Assembly: GCF_011682175.1 (NCBI RefSeq)
Contig: NZ_WHJG01000011.1
Coordinates: 112,054 to 176,053, forward strand
Direction of reading: 5' to 3'
Length of the DNA stretch: 64,000 bases
Source of the DNA: Massilia frigida
GTDB taxonomy: Bacteria; Pseudomonadota; Gammaproteobacteria; Burkholderiales; Burkholderiaceae_D
Position 1 is the first letter of the stretch; each line of letters opens with the position of its first letter. The notes below the pieces were generated by a model. The model was not told where the DNA came from, did no database searches, and saw nothing but the letters and a program-made list of their open reading frames with translations. A program made the position numbers and the translations under genes. Of this stretch, positions 15,671 to 22,721 are shown piece by piece.

Positions 15671-16633
15671 TCAGGCAGCCTTGGTGAGGCTGACGTCGAT
15701 ATTGGCCAGCATGTCGGCCACCAGCTGGTCGAGGCCTACCTGCGCCTTCCAGCCCCAGTCGGCCGCGGCCACGCTGTCGTCCAGGCTTTGCGGCCAGCTG
15801 GCGGCAATCGCCTGGCGGCTGTCCGGCTTGTAGCCGATCTCGAAGGCCGGCAAGACGCGCTGGATTGCTGCCGCCAGTTCGCCCGGATTGAACGATACGC
15901 CGGCCACATTATAGGCAGAACGCACTGCGATTTGTCTAGATGGGGCATCCATCAATTCGATGGTGGCACGGATCGCGTCGGGCATGTAGATCATCGGCAG
16001 CGTGGTGTCGGGGCCGAGGAAGCATTCGTAGCGTTCGCCGCGCAGGGCCGCGTGGAAAATCGCGATCGCGTAGTCGGTGGTGCCGCCGCCCGGAGGCGAT
16101 TTGTAGCTGATGATGCCGGGATAGCGGATGCTGCGCACGTCCACGCCATACTTGGTGAAGTAGTACTCGCACAGGCGTTCGCCGGCCAGCTTGCTGATGC
16201 CGTAGATGGTGGTCGGGTCCATCACCGTGTACTGCGGCGTGGCCTGGGGCGGCGTATTCGGGCCGAACGCGGCGATCGACGATGGCCAGAACACGCGCAG
16301 CGGCTTGCCTGCTTCGCCGCGTTCGCGCGCCACTTCCAGGATGTTGAGCAAGCCATCCATGTTCAGGGTCCAGGCCTTGAGCGGGGCCTGTTCGCCGGTG
16401 GCCGACAGCAGCGCCGCCAGCTGGTAGACCTGGGTGATGCCCTCGTCGGCCACCAGGGCCGCCAGGCGCGCTTTATCGAGCACGTCGAGCTGGGTGTAGC
16501 GCGCCGCCTTGTACACGTTGTTCGCGCCGATGTCCGAGGCGATGACGTTGCCGGCGCCATGCTGCTGCGCCAGCGCGCCGACCAGTTCACTGCCAATCTG
16601 GCCGTTGGCGCCGATAATGAGAATGCGTTCCAT
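15671..16633 (-). CDS. tdh: NAD-dependent L-threonine 3-dehydrogenase, SDR (epimerase-like) type
   Basis: This 320-residue protein is of the extended-SDR type that oxidises L-threonine to 2-amino-3-ketobutyrate; it is unrelated to the zinc-dependent E. coli Tdh. The Rossmann motif GANGQIGSEL is at residues 8-17, the catalytic Ser in FWPSSIAAFGPNTP near residue 117, and the YGISK catalytic Tyr/Lys pair at about residues 143-147. The IRYPGIISYKSPPGGGTTDYA segment is typical of this subgroup. It lies 16 bases downstream of kbl, which uses its unstable product. Assignment relies strongly on that pairing. Confidence 0.9.
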   Translation of the reverse strand: MERILIIGANGQIGSELVGALAQQHGAGNVIASDIGANNVYKAARYTQLDVLDKARLAALVADEGITQVYQLAALLSATGEQAPLKAWTLNMDGLLNILEVARERGEAGKPLRVFWPSSIAAFGPNTPPQATPQYTVMDPTTIYGISKLAGERLCEYYFTKYGVDVRSIRYPGIISYKSPPGGGTTDYAIAIFHAALRGERYECFLGPDTTLPMIYMPDAIRATIELMDAPSRQIAVRSAYNVAGVSFNPGELAAAIQRVLPAFEIGYKPDSRQAIAASWPQSLDDSVAAADWGWKAQVGLDQLVADMLANIDVSLTKAA

Positions 16634-16649
16634 GTGCTTGACTTCCGTA

Positions 16650-17873
16650 TTATGAGTGTTCTTGATTCTTGAGAATGCCCAGCTCGCGCCCGGCCTGTTC
16701 GAATGCCTTCAGTACCGTGTCGAGCTGTGCGCGCGTGTGCGCGGCCGACAGCTGTACCCTCACCCGCGCCTGCCCCATCGGCACCACCGGGTAGAAGAAG
16801 CCGCTCAGCAGCACGCCCAGCTCGTACATGCGCGCCGCGAAGCGCTGCGCCACCGGCGCCTCGAACAGCATCACCGGCACCACCGGGTGGGTGCCCGGCT
16901 TGATGGTGAAGCCGATGCGCTCGATCTCCTTGCGGAAGTAAGCGGTGTTCTCGTGCAGGCGGTCGCGCAGCTCGGTCGACTTGGAGATCCGCTCCAGCAC
17001 CGACAGCGAGGCGCCGGCAATCGATGGCGCCAGCGTGTTCGAGAACAGGTAGGGACGCGATTTCTGGCGCAGCGTGTCGATCACTTCCTTGCGCGCGGCG
17101 GTAAAGCCGCCCATCGCGCCGCCCAGGGCCTTGCCCAGGGTGCCGGTGATGATGTCGATGCGGCCCATGACGTTATGGTGTTCGTGCGTGCCGCGCCCGG
17201 TCTTGCCCATGAAGCCGGAGGCGTGGCATTCGTCGATCATCACCAGCGCGCCGTATTTGTCGGCCAGGTCGCAGATTTTATCGAGCTGGGCGATGGTGCC
17301 GTCCATCGAGAACACGCCGTCGGTGACGATGACCTTGTGGCGCTTGCCGGCGGCAATGGCGGCCTGCAGCTGCACTTCCAGGTCGGCCATGTCGTTGTGC
17401 TGGTAGCGATAGCGCCCGGCCTTGCACAGGCGGATGCCGTCGATGATCGAGGCGTGGTTGAGCGCGTCGGAGATGATGGCGTCGTTCTCGTCGAACAGCG
17501 GCTCGAACACGCCGCCGTTGGCGTCGAAGGCGGCCGCGTACAAGATGGTGTCTTGCGTGCCGAGGAAGGCCGAGATGGCCTTTTCGAGTTCCTTGTGCAC
17601 GGTCTGGGTGCCGCAGATGAAACGCACCGACGACAGGCCGTAGCCGTATTTTTCGGTGGCCTCGATCGACGCCTGCTGCGTTTGCAGGTCGCCCGACAAG
17701 CCGAGGTAATTGTTGGCGCACATATTAATCAGGGTGCGGCCATCGTCGGCCACCACTTCGGCGCCCTGGCGCGACGCCAGCACGCGCTCCGGCTTGTACA
17801 GGCCCTGTTCGCGCAGCGTATCCAGGTTGTGCTGCAGGCCGCTGAAAAAGGCACTTTTCGCTTGCTCGCTCAT
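16650..17873 (-). CDS. kbl: 2-amino-3-ketobutyrate coenzyme A ligase (glycine C-acetyltransferase)
   Basis: Kbl is a PLP-dependent alpha-oxoamine synthase that cleaves 2-amino-3-ketobutyrate with CoA to glycine and acetyl-CoA. The PLP lysine is in TGTLGKALGG near residue 249, with DECHASGFMG near residue 208 supplying the PLP-ring contacts and CANNYLGLSG near residue 50 typical of the family. Two adjacent ATGs occur (17876 and 17873); the second has the better spacing to GAGGA and is used (407 aa). It is the first gene of a minus-strand operon with tdh and sdaA, divergent from an XRE-cupin regulator. Confidence 0.96.
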   Translation of the reverse strand: MSEQAKSAFFSGLQHNLDTLREQGLYKPERVLASRQGAEVVADDGRTLINMCANNYLGLSGDLQTQQASIEATEKYGYGLSSVRFICGTQTVHKELEKAISAFLGTQDTILYAAAFDANGGVFEPLFDENDAIISDALNHASIIDGIRLCKAGRYRYQHNDMADLEVQLQAAIAAGKRHKVIVTDGVFSMDGTIAQLDKICDLADKYGALVMIDECHASGFMGKTGRGTHEHHNVMGRIDIITGTLGKALGGAMGGFTAARKEVIDTLRQKSRPYLFSNTLAPSIAGASLSVLERISKSTELRDRLHENTAYFRKEIERIGFTIKPGTHPVVPVMLFEAPVAQRFAARMYELGVLLSGFFYPVVPMGQARVRVQLSAAHTRAQLDTVLKAFEQAGRELGILKNQEHS

Positions 17874-17943
17874 CATTATTCCTCGTCATGTGGTTGCCGG
17901 CTTGACCGACTGTTGGACTATGCTGTACCGTGCTCCGGACCGC

Positions 17944-17962
17944 ACGGATTCATCCGATCCGT
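17944..17962. promoter_or_regulatory. candidate operator between kbl and its divergent regulator
   Basis: ACGGAT at 17944-17949 and ATCCGT at 17957-17962 form a perfect inverted repeat with a 7-base centre; nested inside is CGGAT-TC-ATCCG. It lies about midway in the intergenic region between kbl and the regulator gene and could be the binding site of that regulator. Confidence 0.35.
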
Positions 17963-18087
17963 TAAATTCCGTTATGTCGAACACAAATTCAATATAATGG
18001 ATACTACCCAAGGCGAGTGAACTTGGCAAGCCTCGCTTTGCTTATATGTATGGAAATTTTTTGTTTGATCACCGTTCCGAAAACCCG

Positions 18088-18663
18088 ATGAAACCACCCG
18101 TATCGAGCAATTCCCCCCCTGAAGTAGGCGCCACTTTGCAACGCTTGCGGCTGGCGCGCGGCCTGACCCTGGAGGACTTGTCGCGGATCGCCGGCGTGTC
18201 GAAATCCATGTTATCGCAAATCGAAAGGGAGAAGGCAAACCCCACGATCGCCATCACCTGGCGTCTGGCCAACGCCCTGGGCGTGCCCATCGGCGAGCTG
18301 CTGTCGGCCGAAACGCGCCCGGTCGAGACCATCCGCGTGCTCGACGCCCACGAAACGCCGACCCTTCCGGGCGCCCACGCCGGCTACGTGCTGCGCATCC
18401 TGGGGCCGATGGATCTGGCAGGAAAGTACGAATGGTATGAGCTGACCCTGGCGCCGGGCGGCGAACTGGCGTCGCAGGCGCACGATCCGGGCACCTGCGA
18501 GCATATGACGGTGCTGCACGGCAGCATGGAACTGGAAGTGGGCAGCGACAAGAAGAAAATCAAGCTGGGCGGCACGGCGCGCTATCCGGCCGACCAGAAC
18601 CACGTGATCCGCAATGCCGGCAAGACCGAAGCCAAGGCCTTGCTGGTGGTGGTACACCGCTGA
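18088..18663 (+). CDS. XRE-family regulator with C-terminal cupin domain
   Basis: An N-terminal helix-turn-helix (ATLQRLRLARGLTLEDLSRIA, then VSKSMLSQIEREKANPTI, about residues 12-60) is followed by a small cupin barrel (EWYELTLAPGGELASQAHDP, EHMTVLHGSMELEVGSDKK, ARYPADQNHVIRN). Regulators of this build commonly sense amino acids or related metabolites. The ATG at 18088 gives 191 residues and fits family length; an upstream in-frame ATG at 18046 would add 14 residues and neither has a strong ribosome site. It is divergent from kbl-tdh-sdaA and is the obvious candidate regulator of threonine breakdown. Confidence 0.9.
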   Translation: MKPPVSSNSPPEVGATLQRLRLARGLTLEDLSRIAGVSKSMLSQIEREKANPTIAITWRLANALGVPIGELLSAETRPVETIRVLDAHETPTLPGAHAGYVLRILGPMDLAGKYEWYELTLAPGGELASQAHDPGTCEHMTVLHGSMELEVGSDKKKIKLGGTARYPADQNHVIRNAGKTEAKALLVVVHR

Positions 18664-19076
18664 CCGGCGGGAATCCAGGGATCGCCAGCCATCCCTGCCT
18701 ATAGCCCACGCCGTGGCAGCCATGCCAGGCACCGCCGGATAGGCGCGCGGCAGCGGCGCCACGACGTTGCCGCCCAGCGCGGGCGACAGCCCCGGCTACT
18801 GAAATGCTGGTCGCTCACCTGATACGTCCCTTCGATTATTTCACCGATGACGAAATCGGCACAGCTGCCCACTTCTGTTGTATTTTGAAACTTCCGACCG
18901 GAATTGACGGCCCGGCGTTGTCCAGACGCACGGTTGAGGGATTGCCCGCCTACACCCCGTTGGCGCCAAACTTTACCTCCACCCGCACCCGCCAGGCACC
19001 GGCCCCCTGCCCGCTCGGCTGTGCCTCGGCATGTCAAGCCAGTTGCCCGACAGCGCAACGTACTCAGCGCAGCTCA
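18664..19076. other. intergenic region, no gene seen
   Basis: About 410 bases between the XRE-cupin regulator and the frameshifted ceramidase-like gene. A 103-codon forward frame (18804-19115) exists but has no ribosome site, ends through the terminator hairpin and has shadow-like composition after residue 40. No repeat or RNA gene was recognised. Confidence 0.5.
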
Positions 19077-19100
19077 AGGCCCGGCAGCGATGCCGGGCCT
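19077..19100. terminator. hairpin, probable terminator of the ceramidase-like gene
   Basis: AGGCCCGGCA at 19077-19086 and TGCCGGGCCT at 19091-19100 form a perfect 10-bp stem with a GCGA tetraloop, 20 bases past the stop of the minus-strand gene. There is no clear U-tract on either strand, so termination may be weak or Rho-assisted. Confidence 0.55.
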
Positions 19101-19119
19101 CAAACTTATGCGTGAAAAA

Positions 19120-19835
19120 TCAGCGACTTGCCGCGATCATGCGCATCAGGACCAGCGCCGCCAGCGCGGCCAGCAGGTGCTTGAGCGTGTGGCCGCTGAG
19201 CGCATGGATGGCGCTCAGGATGGCAGCGTCGGCCAGCTCGCACAGCTTGGCCAGCACGTACAGGCCGATGGCGACACCAAATGCACGCCGCTGCGCAGGC
19301 GGAGCGCCGGTCTGCCATTGCAGCACCGGGACCAGCACCAGCGGCGCCAGCTGGATCAGCAGATAGGGGCCAAGGTTGCCGCTGGCCGACCACCAGAACA
19401 CGCTGGCCGCCCCAGGGCGCACAGCGCGGCCAGCGTGGGCAGCGGCGCGCAGCGCGTGGGGAAGGCATCGTGCAGCGCGGCGGCGAGCAGCGACACGCAG
19501 GCCAGCGCGATCGGCAGGCGGTCCCACACCAGGCGCGTGTCGTCCGGGGCCAGGTGGTACCAGGAAGAGCCGAAGCCGGTCAGCAGGATCGCGACGAAGA
19601 ACATGGTGTGGGCCGGCCGCGTGGGACGCACGTGCAGCAGGCAGGCCAGCCCGATGAGCAGGAAGCCGAGGTTCGACAGCACGTCAGCGGCGTTGGCCAG
19701 GCCGGACAGCGAACGCACGTCGGCGAAGGCGTGGTAGCCGGCGGGCTGCGCGATCGGACCGGCCAGCAGCATGGCGGCGGCGAGGAAGGCGGCAACGTAA
19801 ACGGCAGCGTTTGGTCGGGCTTGGGTGAGCTGCAT
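19120..19835 (-). pseudogene. ceramidase-like integral membrane protein, frameshifted
   Basis: From ATG 19835 the first frame encodes several membrane segments with motifs of the alkaline ceramidase/CREST superfamily: YHAFADVRSL, ADVLSNLGFLLIG, GFGSSWYHLAPDDTRLVWDR. It then breaks near 19411. The continuation (ASVFWWSASGNLGPYLLIQ and following membrane helices with SGHTLKHLLAAL) is in the neighbouring frame and ends at 19120. The shift falls at a CCCC tract (19410-19413) and needs one base to be restored. Joined, it would be about 238 residues with conserved Ser, Asp and His residues on the inner face. This may be a real pseudogene, phase variation at a short homopolymer, or a sequencing error. 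Confidence 0.65.
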
Positions 19836-20075
19836 GACGGTCCTTGGCAGTGGAAAGAAGCTCACTGTGACGCGTCCGGCGCGGGCGCGGGAAAGGATGG
19901 CGGGAAGTACCGTCGGGCAGGACATTCGGTGGCGGATTCCGATACGCCCCGGCCTGCGCGTATTGGGGCATCTTCAGCATGGCGTGCGCCGGGCTTGTCT
20001 TTTCTTTAAACCGCTTTTTATCGATCGCAAATACTGGAACTCTGCCAACCGCTGGCCACTTCAAGGAGAAACAGC

Positions 20076-20402
20076 ATGAACGTCACGCTTTACATCAGCC
20101 CCGCCGAGAATCAGCCAGGCAACTATCTGGTGCTTGTCAACGGCGATGGCTTCTACAATTCGGTCAACAAGAAAGTCGGCGCCCGGATTCGCGGGGACGA
20201 TGAGTGGTTCGACGACACACTCTTCAGTATTGGCGGGACCGGCATCGAACGCGTCGGTGTCGACGGCAGCTTTTCGCTGTCGAACACCGTATCCGCCAAC
20301 CAGCTGAACGAAGACTGGGGCCAGGATGAGGTGTATGCCCTGGTCAGCGTGGAAGGACTCAGTGGCTCGTTCAAGACCAACACGATCAAACGCGACTTCT
20401 GA
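20076..20402 (+). CDS. small hypothetical protein, probably all-beta
   Basis: A strong ribosome site (AAGGAGAAA, 6 bases before ATG 20076) supports this 108-residue gene. The product starts MNVTLYISPAENQPGNYLVL and alternates hydrophobic and polar residues with many Gly/Asn turns (GTGIERVGVDGSFSLSNTV), suggesting a small beta sandwich. There is no signal peptide and no cysteine. No family was recognised. It stands alone, with its own downstream terminator. Confidence 0.7.
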   Translation: MNVTLYISPAENQPGNYLVLVNGDGFYNSVNKKVGARIRGDDEWFDDTLFSIGGTGIERVGVDGSFSLSNTVSANQLNEDWGQDEVYALVSVEGLSGSFKTNTIKRDF

Positions 20403-20407
20403 CCTCC

Positions 20408-20440
20408 ATCCCCTCGCCGCCACCAGCACGGCGAGGGGAT
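20408..20440. terminator. bidirectional hairpin between convergent genes
   Basis: ATCCCCTCGCCG at 20408-20419 and CGGCGAGGGGAT at 20429-20440 form a perfect 12-bp stem with a 9-base loop, placed between the stop of the small forward gene (20402) and the stop of the reverse prolyl oligopeptidase gene (20449). CGCAGGTTTT follows on the plus strand. Confidence 0.75.
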
Positions 20441-20448
20441 CGCAGGTT

Positions 20449-22623
20449 TTACTTCGCCGCCACCTTGGCCGGCTCGTTCATGCGCAAGGCCCGGCTCAAA
20501 AAGCCCCAGCGGTCCGCCACTTCCTCGATCAGCTTGGTGGTCGGCTTGCCGGCGCCATGGCCCGCCTTCACATCGATGCGGATCAGGATCGGCGCAGCGC
20601 CTGCCTGCGCCGCCTGCGCCGCCGCCGCGAACTTGAAGCTGTGCGCCGGCACCACGCGGTCGTCATGGTCGGCCGTGGTGATCATGGTGGCCGGATAGCA
20701 CGATCCCGCCTTCAGGTTATGCAGCGGCGAATACTTCACCAGCGCCTTGAATTCATCCGCATTGTCGGACGAGCCGTAATCCGAGATCCACGCCCAGCCG
20801 ATCGTGAATTTATGGAAGCGCAGCATATCGAGCACGCCCACCTGCGGAATGGCCGCCGCGAACAGCTCCGGACGCTGGGTCATCGCCGCACCGACCAGCA
20901 GGCCGCCATTGCTGCCGCCGCCGATGGCCAGCTTCGCCGGCGAAGTCACCTTGTTCGCCACCAGCCACTCGGCCGCGCCGATGAAGTCGTCGAACACGTT
21001 CTGCTTGTGCAGCTTGGTGCCCGCCGTGTGCCAACCTTGGCCGTATTCGCCGCCGCCGCGCAAGTTGGCCACCACGTACACGCCGCCCATTTCCATCCAC
21101 GCCAGGTTGGCCGTCGAAAAGCCCGGGGTCAGCGAGACGTTAAAGCCGCCGTAGCCGTACAGGTAGGTCGGATTGCTGCCATCGAGCTTGAGGCCCTTCT
21201 TCGACACGATGAACATCGGCACCTTGGTGCCATCGCGGCTGGTGTAGAACTGCTGGCGCGTTTCGTAGGCGTCCGGATCGAAGTCCACGGTCGGCTTGCG
21301 GAACACCGTGCTGGCGCCGGTTTTCATGTCCAGGCGGTAGGTGGTGGTCGGGTTGGTGAACCCGGTGAACGAGTAGAAGGTCTCGCTGTCGCCACGCTTG
21401 CCGTCAAAGCCCGACACCGAGCCGATACCCGGCAACGCGATGTCGCGTACCAGCTTGCCCTTGCGGTCCATGACCTTGACCACGCTGCGCGCGTCGGCCA
21501 GGTACTCGGCGATGAACTGGTTGTTCACCAGCGAGACGCCGACCAGGGTTTGCGCGGTCTCGGGGATGATCTCTTTCCACCGCTTCTCGGCCGGCTTGCG
21601 GATGTCGATGGCGACCAGGCGCGAACGCGTGGCATTCTTGTCGGTGCTGAAGTAGAACACCGGGCCATCGTTGTCGATGAAGTTGTAAAAAGCCTCGAAA
21701 TTGTCGATCAGCGGCACCACCTTGGAACCCGGCTTGGTCAGGTCCTTGTAGAACATGCGAGACTTCTGCGCGGAACCCTTGTAGGCGGTGATGATCAGGT
21801 ATTTGCCGTCGTTACTCACCTCGCCGCCGAAGCCCCATTCCTTTTCGTCCGGACGGTCGTAGACCAGGGTGTCTTCGCCCTGCGGGGTGCCGATCTTGTG
21901 ATAGTACAGCTTCTGGAAGTAGTTGATGCCGGCCAGCTTGGCCGATTCTTCCGGCGCATCGTAGCGGCTGTAGAAAAAGCCCTTGCCATCCTTGGTCCAG
22001 GAAGCACCCGAGAACTTGACCCACTTCAGGTGGTCGTCCAGGTCCTTGCCGGTGTCGATGTCGCGCACTTTCCACTCGTTCCAGTCGGAGCCGGATGCGG
22101 CGGTGCCGTAGGCGAGGTACTTGCCGTCAGGGCTGACGGCGCTGCCGGCCAGGGCCACCGTGCCGTCGGCGGCCAGGGTGTTCGGGTCGAGCAGCAGGCG
22201 CGGCTCGTCGCTCAGCGACTTCATCGTGTAGAGCACCGCCTGGTTCTGCAAGCCGTCGTTGCGGCTGTAGAAATAGCGGCCGCTTTCCTTGTACGGCACG
22301 CTGTAGCGCTCGTAGTTCCACAGCTTGGTCAGGCGCTCCTTGATGGCGCTGCGCTCGCCGATCTGGCCGAGGTAAGCCTGGGTCACCTTGTTCTGGGCGT
22401 CGACCCACTCCTTGGTCTCGGCGCTGTTGGCGTCTTCGAGCCAGCGGTACGGGTCGGCGATGCTGGTGCCGTGATACATATCCTGCTGCTCGACTTTTTT
22501 CGTGACCGGATAGGTCGTTGGCGTGCCGCCGGGCGCGCAGGCCGGGGCCTGGGCTTGGGCCAGTGCTGGTCCGCCGAATGCGGCGAGCAGGCTGGCGACG
22601 AGGACTGCATGTCTCATTTGCAT
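20449..22623 (-). CDS. prolyl oligopeptidase family serine peptidase, exported
   Basis: The 724-residue enzyme (start ATG 22623, with AGAGA upstream) has a cleavable signal peptide (about residues 1-23), an N-terminal beta-propeller (YPVTKKVEQQDMYHGTSIADPYRWLED is the family opening) and a C-terminal alpha/beta-hydrolase domain. Catalytic residues are in GGGSNGGLLVGA (Ser near 569), DHDDRVVPAHSFKF (Asp near 650) and GHGAGKPT (His near 685). It cleaves short peptides after proline. The signal sequence places it in the periplasm or outside, consistent with peptide scavenging. It is a single-gene unit. Confidence 0.95.
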   Translation of the reverse strand: MQMRHAVLVASLLAAFGGPALAQAQAPACAPGGTPTTYPVTKKVEQQDMYHGTSIADPYRWLEDANSAETKEWVDAQNKVTQAYLGQIGERSAIKERLTKLWNYERYSVPYKESGRYFYSRNDGLQNQAVLYTMKSLSDEPRLLLDPNTLAADGTVALAGSAVSPDGKYLAYGTAASGSDWNEWKVRDIDTGKDLDDHLKWVKFSGASWTKDGKGFFYSRYDAPEESAKLAGINYFQKLYYHKIGTPQGEDTLVYDRPDEKEWGFGGEVSNDGKYLIITAYKGSAQKSRMFYKDLTKPGSKVVPLIDNFEAFYNFIDNDGPVFYFSTDKNATRSRLVAIDIRKPAEKRWKEIIPETAQTLVGVSLVNNQFIAEYLADARSVVKVMDRKGKLVRDIALPGIGSVSGFDGKRGDSETFYSFTGFTNPTTTYRLDMKTGASTVFRKPTVDFDPDAYETRQQFYTSRDGTKVPMFIVSKKGLKLDGSNPTYLYGYGGFNVSLTPGFSTANLAWMEMGGVYVVANLRGGGEYGQGWHTAGTKLHKQNVFDDFIGAAEWLVANKVTSPAKLAIGGGSNGGLLVGAAMTQRPELFAAAIPQVGVLDMLRFHKFTIGWAWISDYGSSDNADEFKALVKYSPLHNLKAGSCYPATMITTADHDDRVVPAHSFKFAAAAQAAQAGAAPILIRIDVKAGHGAGKPTTKLIEEVADRWGFLSRALRMNEPAKVAAK

Positions 22624-22721
22624 GGTTCTGTCTCTTGATGGAATGGGCAACTTTGCCGGGAAAGATAATAGCGCGAAATCCAGCCCGTGGCGATGGCCAT
22701 CCCCGCATCACGCCATGCGAA

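Noticed and set aside
18804..19115. 103-codon forward frame as a small gene
   Set aside because: No ribosome site; it runs through the terminator hairpin of the convergent gene and loses protein-like composition after about 40 codons.
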